A stretch of DNA of 38,064 nt from Mycoemilia scoparia (GCA_027575805.1 JANBPU010000125.1:8152-46215); one strand, 5' to 3'. Numbered from the stretch's first letter, positions 8,876 through 20,003 are shown. Numbers and translations are program-made. The notes: generated by a model from the letters alone, not told the origin.

Positions 8876-10967
8876 AAGCAATAGTGGAAGTTACTGCTGT
8901 CGGTCCAACCCAACAAAAAAGGACAGATAGATTGAAAGATGGGCAAAACCAAAGCCAAGCCTCAGAGACTCGAAGCCCAAAGATACAAATGGCTATTTCT
9001 GAAAGCGAACAATCCAAGACCTTTGGGGTGGCGCATAAGACAGAAGCTGGCATTTTGAATAGGAGGCCACAAATGTCGCTCTCCTGCGGGTTGATGACAT
9101 AGTTGGCTGTAGGCTCTCTCTATGTGGTTGTTATGCTGGTTAAATTGGAGCGAGTTGAATGTTGTGGACTCACAATATAGATTTAGATCACAAAAACCCT
9201 CCCTCAGATATTACCCCAAGTAGCGAAAGCTTATTGATAGGGATAAGGCGATTCGGCACAGGATATCGGCTTCTAGTGGTTGCAGGCACTACTGTTTCGG
9301 TGCATATGTGCCTGATAGCTGCTTCATGGAAATATGTGGAAGATTTGTTAAAGCCCATGCAAGGCATTGCTTTGCATGGTGTTTGTCGTAGCAGTAGAAC
9401 GAAATTTGTATGCTATATGGTCCCTTTAATATAGCACAATTTCTCAGCCATGGATGGATAGCTTTCGTTGTTTTCCACACATCTTTTTGAATACCAACCC
9501 TAAAGTCCGCTGTGTGGAAGTCATGCTGTTGCTGCTACAGTAGCTTGGCTCAAGACCTCTTTTGCTGCAGTGATGTGTATGTTTGGTTCAAAACAATTTT
9601 GTGTGCTACCACACACTACTCTCTTTAAAAGTGTTGGTATATAATAATATATATACAAACACGCCACCAACTAGCTCATCCTTCGACCAGACCTTCTTTG
9701 CCTACCAGTCTCCTACAGGAACCACCCACACTGCACTCTACCCTTGGTACACACATATATTCCAAAAACCTCCTAGGAAACTAGTATAAAAAGGAAAGGG
9801 ATGCGACTATATTGTTACTACTTACCAAAAGGCTTTTTGTTCGACTAACCGCGAGTGTTTTTGATAATAGTTGTGGGGGCAATAAAGTACTTGAAAGTCT
9901 ATTACTTAATGGTGCAGTAACAACAGACAGACAAGTGAGAGAGATAGCTCAAATAGCAATAATATCAACAGACGTCAATGTTTATAAGGCCTTTGTAAAG
10001 GACACGGAAATTAAAATAAACAGATATAAAAGGCCTGTAGCTATAGTAGTAAGAAGAATAAAAGTTTATTGAGCCAGAGAATCCGAAGGGAAAGAAGTTT
10101 AACGGAATCTAGGTATGTGCTGCTGTGTGCATGCTATGTGATCAACAACGGCAGCACGCATACATCCATGGGAACAAGGGTCGGAGAGGCATTTCTAGCC
10201 ACCATCTTTGGCTGTAGTAGTGGGTGCCACAAGATGGCCATCTCAGACTATAAGAAACAATTTCTATGAGTGTGCAGTGTGCATGAGAGTTGGACTTTAG
10301 CAAACAAAGCTGTGGGGCCTTTTAGATTGCTTCTTAGCAAAAAAAGCGTAAAAGAGCATGTACACAATCACGCCGGTCAATTTCCCAAGGATCAGCCAAA
10401 TACTGGGCTTGGTCATGTACCCCATTTAAAACACTACAGTGTTTTTGGTCTATACTTTGGGTTACAGCCGAAAATTCATAAATGCAGGCAAACACATATT
10501 CCAAGTTGTAAATATTACATTGCATCTTGAACTGGCAGATGTGCAGCTCCAAGCAACTTACTTGAAATAGAGTGTGTATGTGTGCTTTGACACAGCCATA
10601 GTCATACTAGTACAAGTGACTGTTGAGGTGCAATTGATCCAAGTCACTACCAGGGACGAGAGTGGTCGTTCTGCAGGATATATGGGGATATTGTGCGGCA
10701 GAGCATCCTCCTCCAAAAGGGTGGCAGTACTATGATATTCCTTTGAGTACTAGACAGTCATCGCTGGGGCTCCAGCTAAAACGTAAGGGCTATGGGCCGA
10801 TTTGCAGGGAGTGCGTGTGGGTATTTGTCTGTTCCCTTTTGGTGGAGAATTCGCTATGTACCACAACATCTTGGTGATGTTTACAAGTGGGGTACATGCA
10901 GCTTTCCATCAAACATTGGACTACTTTGATATTAATTTTAGTCGTAATTAAAAGCCTTGAATTAAAA

Positions 10968-11060
10968 ATGTCGATCATAGCTTTTGAAGGGTATCCTTTG
11001 GTGGCCAATGGTTATAGGAGCAATCCCAGCCAAATGGCAAGCTCTCCACCAAAAGGAAAC
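10968..11060. mobile_element. MITE-like element, subtype A (truncated copy)
   Basis: It has CATAGCTTTTGAAGGGTAT, TTTGGTGGCCAATGGTTATA, then GGAGCAATCCCAGCCAAATG, matching the subtype-A interior. The right inverted-repeat end is missing. Confidence 0.55.
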
Positions 11061-11283
11061 ATAGTGGCATTCTGATGATCAAGAATTTTATTACTCCTAT
11101 GGAGGTGGCTATATGCCACATACACTAAATTCGTGTTTACCAAATTAAAATAAAATAACCTAGTTGGAAGGAAACATAGTGGCATTCTCATATATTCTCC
11201 GCAAATCGGGCCCACAAGCTATATATTTTAGCTGGAGCCTGGCGGATTATTAGCCATTATCCAGGGTATTACTAGATACATCA

Positions 11284-11401
11284 TTAGAGGAGATTCCGCC
11301 AAATGAGTGACCAGCCTTTCAAAAATAATCTCCCATATAGGCTGATCAAAATGCACCATGAAACTGGTCTTCTAGTAAAAACTAGCCCTTCAGATATAAT
11401 A
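11284..11401. mobile_element. MITE-like fragments, subtype A end joined to subtype B end
   Basis: AGATTCCGCCAAATGAGTG followed by CAGCCTTTCAAAAATAATC matches the right part of subtype A. After CCCATAT comes GGTCTTCTAGTAAAAACTAG and CCCTTCAG, the right part of subtype B. This is the same A-then-B order as at 5360-5585. Confidence 0.5.
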
Positions 11402-13105
11402 AGCTGCAGTATTAGGCCCAATTTGCATGCCTTTGTACTGCAGCTCTATGTAAACTCATCTTCAAAACTGCAGACTACCATCTCATCGTTGATCACGGGA
11501 AAATTCTCTTCATAGAAGAAGTTTGCATCCCGGATCAATTCCAAAGTATACAGCTATTTGTGCGGCTTTAAGGTGGTGCAACGACGACGTAGCTCCTTGC
11601 ACCTGTCTCCCTGGTCCATCGGTGCTCTGAATGATCCTTTTACATAGGGTCATGTGAATTTCCAATATTCTTAGAAGAAGCGATGGAAAAATAAGCCTAC
11701 TTGACATTGCACTTACTTAATAAGACCGCGAACAATCATTTTCATCAAATATGGACTTTGTAAGTTAGAAATGACGTCTAACAATGAGTTTGTGTTACAA
11801 ATCCGACTCCCCCTTTTACAAACATCAGCACCAGCACCGACACCGGCATCTTTTGAAGTGCTGCAACTCTTTGTTTGCTGTTCTGGTATTGGTGTGTGCG
11901 TTTTGGGAATCCCGCCAAGTCATATGAGTATGTGCGCAAACGTATGCGGAGGTGTTCTAGTGGCCAATAAAGCACAATACAGCCTGATTCTGGTGTGGCT
12001 GTTAAGTCGAGCTCGTGGGTCAAATGGTCACTTTACCCCTGAGTATCCCTATGGATGGAGGTGCTGTTGGGTTTGAAACTTCAACCCTGCATCTACGCAC
12101 GTACAAATACACACATACAAAAGCCACCCATACGGGTCTCACAATGAGTTTGGTGGTGTGTGATCTGGCCAGTACAAGGCAATGGCATTTTATTTTGCCA
12201 AGACGGATATGTCACTTGTTCCTGACAAGCAAACAGCCGAGGCCCTGTGACTGGAACAGTATGTATGAGTGGATGAAAATATGGATGAAACAGACATATA
12301 CCAGCATATGGCGGCTGTGGCCAATATTACCATTACTATTGTTTCGATCTGTTGGAAACACTCCCCAGCTAATATTGTGGCCTCTTCTTCGCCTTTGAGG
12401 AGCAGATCTGATGCTTTATATTAAGAGTGTCATCATAATACATGCACCATGTCCTTATTAGAGTCCAAGACATTGTTGTTTGCCTCCCTGCAGTTCATAT
12501 CTGCGTCGGATGATAAAGGGGGTCTTTGATGATGTAGGAGCAAGCGAGAACGAGAGGCGATTGTGAGAGGATATGGGGAACGTGGGTATTGTAGTGGTGC
12601 CATTAGGACTTGGGTAACCCTTTGTTTCGGGTAAATAGCAAATTGAAAGATCAGGACGAGGAAAGATCTACACAGATAGCACACTTCAAAGTACTAAATC
12701 AGACACAGCTTTGTGGGAGAGAAAGCGAGCGCATTTGGCTGGAATTCCATAGAAAATATTCAACTCAACAAAACATTACCTTTATGCAGATGTATACAAT
12801 ATCAATACTAATGTTAACAGGCACGCCGCATAGTCGATGTAGCCCTCTTTAGCATTGGGTTCCAAGTGATTCTCCAGCAGCCCAACCAAGGGTACGAGAT
12901 TCTTTGTGAACGCAGTTTTTTGGAACATGCCAATATATGGCGGCTGGCTGTTGGTGGTGGTAAGAAGTTAGGGCTCATTGGAGATCGGCAATCGCTGACA
13001 AGTAAAAGTGCTCAATTCACTCAACATCGTTTGACATCAGGTTGAGAATGCAGATCAGATTTTAACAGCCCCACAAGCTGGTATTATTGGCACGCACAAT
13101 CTTTT

Positions 13106-13140
13106 GTCTCTTTCTCTCTCTCTCGCGCGCGCGCGCCTGC
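13106..13140. repeat. Pyrimidine run and (CG)n tract
   Basis: A TCTCTTTCTCTCTCTCTC run passes into CGCGCGCGCGCG. It lies about 70 bp before the ATG-free tract and could mark a core promoter; that role is inferred. Confidence 0.6.
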
Positions 13141-13207
13141 TTCAATATTACCGAAGAGCTTTGTTCGTTTCTTTTGGGTTTCCTCATGTGGTGGAGGGTG
13201 GACTATG

Positions 13208-14974
13208 CAGTCCTACCTCACCACAACCAACTCCACCGCCGTTTCGAGTAGCAGCAACCTGCAAATCCCTCGCCCTCCCCTCTTCCTGCCCACCACAACC
13301 AGCATCACTACTCATCCATCATCTGCCATCTTTTTCTTTTTCATCGTTCAAACTGCTCTTGCGAGATCTCCAATAGGAAATATCGACTCTCTTCTCTTTT
13401 GCCCAGACTTTCCCTATAAATTCTACCCATCCCCTTCCTCCTAATTTGCCCTTAACCCCTCCCACCTCTACTTTGGCATTTATTCCAAATCCCCGCGTGC
13501 GCTTTCCTGGCTCTATCTAATAGCCCCTGTGTTGCCATTATTGCCACCACGTCAATTGACCTGCTGTAAGGCTTCGTCATCTCTGCAAACGATTTTGCTG
13601 TAATCTCACATACGTAGATACATACATAAACCCACTTGGCTTTATTCATCACTGCTTCCTTGTTAGCCACTATAAAGTATTGCAGTGCAGCACCATTCTT
13701 TCCCTCCCCTTTCTATATACCTTCAAACCATTGGTTAATAGACGGTAGTTGAAGGCCTAGCGAAAGCAATTCTTACATTATTGCAAGAGACTGTTTGTCG
13801 TGATATCTCTACCAGAGTATTTCACGCCAACGTCTTCTTATAGCTGGTGCAGGTCTATACAGCCATAGATCGATCCATAGTCACCACGCCTCATTCTCTT
13901 TCTCTGACAACCCCTGCATCTTACATACCATCCTGTATTGTGTCGCTACCAAATATATTATCAAAAGCGGCCACGTTCTTTTCCGTCCTGTCCACCATTG
14001 TCACCAATTTGAGTAGCCCACATACACAGCCTATAGTTGGGAAATTGCTCTGTGGCCACCACCCAGTCAGTCTATCTTTCCGATTTCTGCTTACCATACA
14101 TTTCCTCATTAATTTCCCCTCCTCTTGGTTGGGAAGCGGAAAGAGAGTAAACGCACCGAGAGACCCCATCGTGTATTTTGGTACATATACCACACCTAAA
14201 TAATATTCGCGGTTCTTTTTTCTTTGCCACCACCCAATTTGTCAATAATATCATTGTTGATAGGTTGATTAGTTTGTGTGCGTGTATATAAAAAGGATAT
14301 TCAAGAAATTCCGAATAGTCACACCCGCGCTTAGTGTGGTCGAGGCGACAAAGAAGGATTCTGAGAGCCAGCGACTCCATATATTTTATTCCAAGGGGAA
14401 AGGCAAATAGTAATTAGCAATCTGTAGGGCGGCGAGATCACAGTGATTCTTACTATTACTACTACTACTAATACTAATACAGCAATTGCTACTGCGTTGT
14501 TAAACACCTTGTGTTGCGGCTCGGTGTCCACTCCAAGCACTTGAATTTCTTTAAGCCCAAAAAGCAAGTTTTTGTCTACGTGCACACGTGCGTGTGTGTC
14601 TGTGCTGATATATCACTGTGACATTTTTCTTTGCCCGAGTCCGTTTTTTGGGAATCTGAGTCACCGAAGTCGTGGCCATTGAAACACCGGATCATAGACT
14701 ATTGTCGAGAATAATATTTCTCAATCCAACCAACCGCTCAACATATCTAGGATATTTTCGGACATCCCCGGCTTGTTTCACACACGTTAACTCTATCTCT
14801 GCGTGCTTGAATCTAAGTATATTCGTTTGTCCGTATATTTGCCAGTCAGTGAATATCATATAGCCACGCTTGGTGTGTCTTCTAAGCTTTAACATTCGAG
14901 AGTTCACTGGCATTTGTCTACTATTTTCAACTTTTACCATAATTCCATAATTATCTATTCTTTGCGGTTAAGAA
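13208..14974 (+). promoter_or_regulatory. 1.77-kb ATG-free leader of the P-type ATPase
   Basis: I read every line and junction of this interval and found no ATG on the plus strand, while its reverse complement, CAT, occurs about 40 times. The next ATG downstream is the ATPase start at 14975; the last one upstream is at 13205. Such one-strand depletion is what selection against upstream start codons in a scanned 5' UTR produces. This suggests that transcription starts near 13.1-13.2 kb and gives a leader of up to 1.77 kb. The sequence is pyrimidine-rich on the left. Whether part is spliced out cannot be seen. Confidence 0.6.
14285..14294 (+). promoter_or_regulatory. TATA box, possible proximal ATPase promoter
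   Basis: TATATAAAAA 680 bp before the ATPase ATG. It may be a second, proximal promoter giving a leader of about 650 nt. It lies inside the ATG-free tract, so a more distal start is also implied. Confidence 0.4.
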
Positions 14975-17900
14975 ATGTCGGAATACAACTCCAACAACCA
15001 TAGTAGCAATAGTAATAACAGCAATAACGATAAAAACAACGATGGACAAAGGCCTTCCGTTGTTCCAGTTGCAATCCAACCACCATCACCACCACTCTCA
15101 CCACCAGCTGCTGCAAAAAATAATCCCGAAGAAATCCAGATTCTTGACAGTCCCAAAGTCGATACAACATCTGGCCCACAACCATCATCCGTATTAGTCC
15201 AGAAAGATAGCATCGATGTCCATATTCCTATAGAATTCCGTACGCTGTCTATGCAGCTTAGTGAAGAATACCAAACATCGGTCAACAGATCTCGTGGAAG
15301 TTTAACAGGTGGATCGTCAGCCCGCCACCGGAGTTATAAAAAACATAGCAAATCTGGAAGCAAGAGTGGCTATAGCGATGATGAAGAAGAAGAAGATTAT
15401 GATGAGGACGACAATTCATTGAATTCAAAACGAGGCCGTCGCGGTGGATTTTATAAGGCCATATCGACATGGATGTCATGGAAGTACTGGGTCAGTTGGT
15501 TCTTCATGTTTGGCAAGTCTCGCGAAGATCCTCGCAAAATCCGTGCTAGCATTCAAGACGAATTTGCCAGGCTAGATCATCATCGGGTAGACCCCAAGGA
15601 GTTGTTTGAAAGATACGGTAGTGATCCGACCGTGGGGTTGAGTCAAAGCCAAGTGGCCGAAAACATGAGCCGCGATGGTTTAAACCAATTATCGCCGACT
15701 CCAAGTCACTTGCTGTCAAGAACCCTGTATTATATATTTGGCGGTTTGGGTGCCCTCGTTTGGTTTGGCGTCATAGTCGCTTGGATTGCTTGGAAACCTT
15801 TGGGTGATCCTCCGGATCCTATCAATATGGCTCTTGCCATCGTCTTGCTCCTAGTCATTGCTATCCAGACCGCATTCAACATGTGGCAAGAATGGACCAC
15901 ATCGAAGGTCATGAATTCACTAAACGACATTTTGCCAACAGAGTGCATTGTTGTTCGCGATAATGGCCAGGAACAGAGCATCCTGGCTTCCAATCTTGTG
16001 GTCGGTGATATCGTTAAATTGAAGACCGGCAGCCAAGTACCTGCTGATTTGCGTTTGGTTGGCGATGTTTCTAGAGACCTTAGTTTCGATCGTTCGGCCC
16101 TGACCGGTGAGGCTGAAGTCATCTACGGGACTGTCAATGCTACAAGCACAAACTACTTGGAAACCAGGAACATTGCGTTGATGGGCACCTTTGTTGCCAA
16201 CGGCAGTGCCACTGGTATCGTCGTATCGACTGGCGACCGTGTTGTTATGAGAAGGATTGCCGAGGTTTCTATGGCTCGCGGCGAAGAAAAGACTCTTTTG
16301 CAACGCGAAATCAACAGGTTTGTTGCTATGCTTGCTGCTCTTGCTCTTAGCCTTGCTGCCATGAGCATCATCGTTTGGGCAGCCTGGCTTCGACCAACTT
16401 ATCCCGGGTTCCTTAGTCCTTCGGCTGCTATGGTCAACATTATCGCCATCTTGGTCGGTGTGCTGCCAAATGGAGTACCGATCTGCGTTGCCTTGACGCT
16501 GAGTATGATGGCAAAGCGAATGCAGTCTCAGATGGTTTTGGTCAAGAGCCTCAATACCGTCGAAGCCCTTGGATCCGTCAATGTCATTTGTTGCGATAAA
16601 ACCGGAACCATCACAAAGAGCGATATGTATGTCCAAAACATCGCTGCCATCGACAAGATATACAATAGCCAGGAAGCTGCTGACGAATTTTCGAGGGGCT
16701 CCAACATCATGATCCAGCTTTTGCATCAGACCGTGGCTCTATGTAACAATGCAAGCTTTGATGCTGCCCCAAGTGGTGATGGTGTGCCAGTTTCTGAACG
16801 CAAGATCATTGGCGATGCTACTGATTCTGCCCTACTAAGATTCGCCGAGGAGCTAAGCCCTGTCAATGGCGTGACCAGGCAGTACAAAAAGATGTACGAG
16901 ATTCCATTCAACTCACGTAACAAATGGATGATGGCCATCTTCACCAAAGATGATCAAAGCCAGGCTCAGTCTGACGATAATGGTCAACAAGCTACCACCG
17001 GTTCCAATTCTCCTCTCATGGTAGTGAAGGGTGGATCAGACGTGCTTCTTAGTCGCTGCAAGGACATCATCGACAGTTCAGGAAACATCGTGCACCTGGA
17101 TGAAAACGTTGTCTCGAAGCTCCGCGAGATCGAGACCAACTGGTCCACTGATGGTCAGCGTGTCTTGATGGTTTGTCGCAAACAACTTGACCCAAAGGTT
17201 TTCAACAGCTCGCTTATCGAAGATCCAGCCCGCATAGAGGCTCTTTCCAACTATAACAACAATGACTTGACCATTGTTGGATTGGTGAGTATAACTGTTC
17301 CCCCACGTCCAGAGATCCCTGAAGTAGTCGAAAAGTGCAACGGAGCAGGAATCAGGTTGATGATGGTTACTGGTGATCACATGTTGACAGCAGTAGCAAT
17401 TGCTAGACAGTGCCGCATCATTACTCACAGCGATGTCGAAGTATTGGAAGACGTATACTCAAGAGCTAACAGAGAGGGTGATAAGGACAGCAACGAATTG
17501 TCGCCAGATACAGTCGGTGCTAGGATGCTGGCTCTACAAGGACGTAAGGCTAGAAGGATCGATAGCCAACAAACAGTCAAGGCCCACAATAGTGACGGCA
17601 ATTTGGAAACTTCTCTTTCTCCGGAGAACAGCCATCAGCAATCGCCACCTTCCTATACTGTTTCACCGCCATACTATCACAATGATTCTGATCTTGCTGA
17701 TGTCGAAAGGTCCTCGGTCAAAGAAGAAAAGCAAATAAGCAACCTACCACCCCATATTATCTTGGCTTCTTTGGTTTTGACTGGATCAAATATTGCAAGC
17801 CTGGCCAATGTGCACTGGGATATTATTTGCCGTTACCAAGAGGTGGTTTTCTGTCGTACAACTCCTGAGCAAAAGCTGTGTATTGTCAACGAATTGCGTG

Positions 17901-18841
17901 AAAGAGACTATATTGTTGCTGCCCTGGGCGATGGAATCAACGATGCGCCAGCCCTCAAAGCAGCCCACGTAGGTGTTGCAATGGGTGGCGGCTCCGAAGC
18001 TGCCAAAGAGGCTGCTGGTATGATTCTTTTAGACAACAACTTCTCATCCCTTCTGGTTGGTATCGAGAACGGACGCTTAGCATTTGACAACCTCAAGAAA
18101 GTTATTCTGTATTTGATTCCTGCTGGTTCGTTCTCTGAGCTTTTGCCAATCCTGATCAACATCTTCCTTGGTGTTCCACTTCCCTTGTCAGCATTTTTCA
18201 TGATTGTCATTTGTGTTTTGACCGATGTTGCCTGCTCAGTCACTCTTATCAGCGAGAAACCGGAGTCCGATATCCTGAAGCGTCCACCAAGAGATGCCAA
18301 GAAAGACAGATTGGTCAATTTCAAATTCATTGCCCACTGCTATTTCTTTTTGGGTATGATTGAGTTTATTTGCGCCCATGCCATGTACTTCTTTTACATG
18401 TACCATTACCATGGCATTCCAATGAGCAAGTTGTTGCTGGCATTTGATAAATGGACAGATGGATTCATGGGATACACTAAAGATCAGCTTGATGACTTCT
18501 GGTACACTGGTCAAAGTATATACTTTGTTACCCTTGTTGTTTGTCAGTTTGGTAACTTGTTGGCCACTCGAACTCGAAGGGTCAGCATTTTCCACCAGAA
18601 TCCCTTGTTTGGCCCAAGCAAGAACCTTCGTCTGTTTATCGGTATTGCCGTGTCTTTGGGAATCGCTGTTATCATTGTTTATGTTCCCTTTATCAACAAC
18701 ATATTCCATACTAGACCTGTTCCTGCAATGTTTTGGTTTATTCCTTTGGGATTCGCTTTTGGTATTTTAATTCTTGATGAGCTTCGTAAGTTGGCCGTTC
18801 GTACGAAACCAAACTCAATTATAGCAAAGGCCGCCTGGTAA
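14975..18841 (+). CDS. P-type cation ATPase, class IIC (Na+/K+-ATPase alpha-like)
   Basis: An intronless 1288-aa protein. Motifs in order: an actuator loop with TGEA at 377-380 (usually TGES), helix 4 with PNGVP at 498-502, DKTGT at 541-545 (phosphorylated Asp541), TGDH at 799-802 and GDGINDAPA from 985. LETRNIA before helix 3 and VKSLNTVEALGS before DKTGT mark it as close to Na+/K+-ATPases and not to PMA proton pumps or PMR/PMC calcium pumps. The first 190 residues are disordered, with an acidic run (DDEEEEDYDEDD), and a Ser/Pro-rich insert lies near 850-930. Helices 5-6 keep Glu1055 and Asp1084. Two cation-binding acids differ: PEGL-type Glu is Asn499, and the first Asp of helix 6 is Cys1080. 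It probably moves alkali cations across the plasma membrane; fungal ACU-type uptake ATPases are the main alternative. No beta subunit is encoded nearby. Confidence 0.88.
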   Translation: MSEYNSNNHSSNSNNSNNDKNNDGQRPSVVPVAIQPPSPPLSPPAAAKNNPEEIQILDSPKVDTTSGPQPSSVLVQKDSIDVHIPIEFRTLSMQLSEEYQTSVNRSRGSLTGGSSARHRSYKKHSKSGSKSGYSDDEEEEDYDEDDNSLNSKRGRRGGFYKAISTWMSWKYWVSWFFMFGKSREDPRKIRASIQDEFARLDHHRVDPKELFERYGSDPTVGLSQSQVAENMSRDGLNQLSPTPSHLLSRTLYYIFGGLGALVWFGVIVAWIAWKPLGDPPDPINMALAIVLLLVIAIQTAFNMWQEWTTSKVMNSLNDILPTECIVVRDNGQEQSILASNLVVGDIVKLKTGSQVPADLRLVGDVSRDLSFDRSALTGEAEVIYGTVNATSTNYLETRNIALMGTFVANGSATGIVVSTGDRVVMRRIAEVSMARGEEKTLLQREINRFVAMLAALALSLAAMSIIVWAAWLRPTYPGFLSPSAAMVNIIAILVGVLPNGVPICVALTLSMMAKRMQSQMVLVKSLNTVEALGSVNVICCDKTGTITKSDMYVQNIAAIDKIYNSQEAADEFSRGSNIMIQLLHQTVALCNNASFDAAPSGDGVPVSERKIIGDATDSALLRFAEELSPVNGVTRQYKKMYEIPFNSRNKWMMAIFTKDDQSQAQSDDNGQQATTGSNSPLMVVKGGSDVLLSRCKDIIDSSGNIVHLDENVVSKLREIETNWSTDGQRVLMVCRKQLDPKVFNSSLIEDPARIEALSNYNNNDLTIVGLVSITVPPRPEIPEVVEKCNGAGIRLMMVTGDHMLTAVAIARQCRIITHSDVEVLEDVYSRANREGDKDSNELSPDTVGARMLALQGRKARRIDSQQTVKAHNSDGNLETSLSPENSHQQSPPSYTVSPPYYHNDSDLADVERSSVKEEKQISNLPPHIILASLVLTGSNIASLANVHWDIICRYQEVVFCRTTPEQKLCIVNELRERDYIVAALGDGINDAPALKAAHVGVAMGGGSEAAKEAAGMILLDNNFSSLLVGIENGRLAFDNLKKVILYLIPAGSFSELLPILINIFLGVPLPLSAFFMIVICVLTDVACSVTLISEKPESDILKRPPRDAKKDRLVNFKFIAHCYFFLGMIEFICAHAMYFFYMYHYHGIPMSKLLLAFDKWTDGFMGYTKDQLDDFWYTGQSIYFVTLVVCQFGNLLATRTRRVSIFHQNPLFGPSKNLRLFIGIAVSLGIAVIIVYVPFINNIFHTRPVPAMFWFIPLGFAFGILILDELRKLAVRTKPNSIIAKAAW

Positions 18842-18931
18842 ATCGAAATTTTCCACTCTTTGCCATTAAATGCCGCGTTTCCCTTTTATATAAGTTTGTT
18901 AGTGTAAATGACTTTGTTTTTTATTGTTTTT

Positions 18932-19051
18932 AAATGGGTAATAATTTTTGAAGGGTGAATGTTTACTAGTAAAACTAGACACCCATTTGGCTGTGACTTC
19001 ACCTATAATCATTGGTCACCAAAATTATCCCTTCAAAAATTATTGCCCAAA
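18932..19051. mobile_element. MITE-like element, subtype A (copy near ATPase 3' end)
   Basis: About 120 bp in the opposite orientation to the copy at 1579-1686. The left end is AATGGGTAATAATTTTTGA and the right end is its near reverse complement (AAATTATTGCCCAAAT). The interior GTTTACTAGTAAAAC, CATTTGGCTGTGA and ATAATCATTGGTCACCAA is the fullest version of the family. It lies about 90 bp after the ATPase stop codon, so it may fall in its 3' UTR. Confidence 0.85.
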
Positions 19052-19420
19052 TATTTGTTTAATAAGTTCTATAATATTTAAATATTTAAACATAAGGTTG
19101 GGCTTAACTTTGAATCATGTCGTAGATAGACAGACATTCAAAATAGCATTCTAATACCGTTGGTATATGAAATACATAATCATTGATCCGATTATTTCTA
19201 TATTCTGAAGCTTCCAAACATTACAAACTCAAAAACGCCATAAATGAACTTTGCAAGATGCGCATGCCTAAGCGTATCTTTTTGAGCCTGTGTCCATTTT
19301 ATGTCAATAGCAAGAGCCTGAGATCAGCCAATTCAATCAAAGAAGGGCACTGTGGAATTGGACATTTCTCCACAATTGTTTGTTTTTGGGTTTGTAATGC
19401 TTGAAAGCGCGTCTATTTGG

Positions 19421-19900
19421 TAGTAAGAAACTGTGTGGGATTCGCGCTCCTTTTGCGTGGCTTTGACCATCGGTTTCTGCTGCTGTTGGTGAAGGATGGA
19501 AGAAGTCAACAACAATGGTGGTGTGTGTCAATTGCAACGTAAACAAAACAAAACTAAGCAAGCCCACTGGCACACCTTGCGTGTGTCCATTATTGTTATG
19601 CTTGTATCTCTTGCCTCTGATACTCGTTTCTTTATTAGATATTTTCATGACTTTTATATAGCACATTAAACTATGCTCATTTGTTGTATTCCAAGGCCCC
19701 ATTTTATTTAGACTTTGGTGCCCAATAGTGGCATATTGGCCACTTTATAGCCCTTTGGTACTCAGTGAGAGTCCATGTCATCCTCATTACCCATGCATTA
19801 TTTGCTCCATTGCACACCCAAGGTATGTTGGCTTTTTCACCATGTTTATACCAGTTTAATGAATGCTTTCTATCAATTCTTGGCTGAAAATGACTCGATT
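19421..19900. repeat. 480-bp dispersed repeat, copy 1
   Basis: It is nearly identical to 26652-27131, in the same orientation and of equal length. I count about 16 mismatches (about 97% identity) and no gaps. A 121-codon minus-strand frame crosses it, and the copy has a similar frame, but I do not recognise a protein and the frame is not clearly coding. No certain LTR ends or target-site duplication are visible. Which unit it belongs to is unknown. Confidence 0.9.
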
Positions 19901-20003
19901 ATTGTGCACATTTTATAGAAATCGGCACAAATTGTGGCCTGAATGTACTACGATGCCTTGGATTCGCGCACCCGCGGACTTTGAAAAATTTTCAACTTGC
20001 TTT

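Larger units (their letters stand above)
8033..13205. other. Long region without a convincing gene
   Basis: About 5.2 kb holding only short open frames (up to about 127 codons) that match no family and mostly lack a good ATG context. It contains a (CAGCAA)n tract and several MITE-like fragments (listed separately). A TATAAAAAGG sequence near 9786-9795 precedes a purine-rich stretch whose 86-codon open frame has no ATG start. A non-coding RNA or a heavily spliced gene cannot be excluded without transcript data. Confidence 0.5.

Noticed and set aside
9812..10072. 86-codon open frame after a TATA-like box, considered as a gene or a U1-like RNA (contains ACTTACC)
   Set aside because: It has no ATG start. 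The ACTTACC match is not followed by recognisable U1 stem-loops or a convincing Sm site.
12015..12398. 127-codon ORF in the gene-poor region
   Set aside because: No recognisable domain, composition like neighbouring non-coding DNA, no promoter signal. Not enough to call a gene.
13205..13444. 79-codon ORF at the left edge of the ATG-free tract
   Set aside because: Low-complexity Ser/Thr/Pro translation of a pyrimidine-rich stretch. It could at most be an upstream ORF.
19337..19702. 121-codon minus-strand ORF with a similar frame at 26592-26933
   Set aside because: The similarity comes from the duplicated 480-bp DNA. No domain, signal or start context supports a protein.
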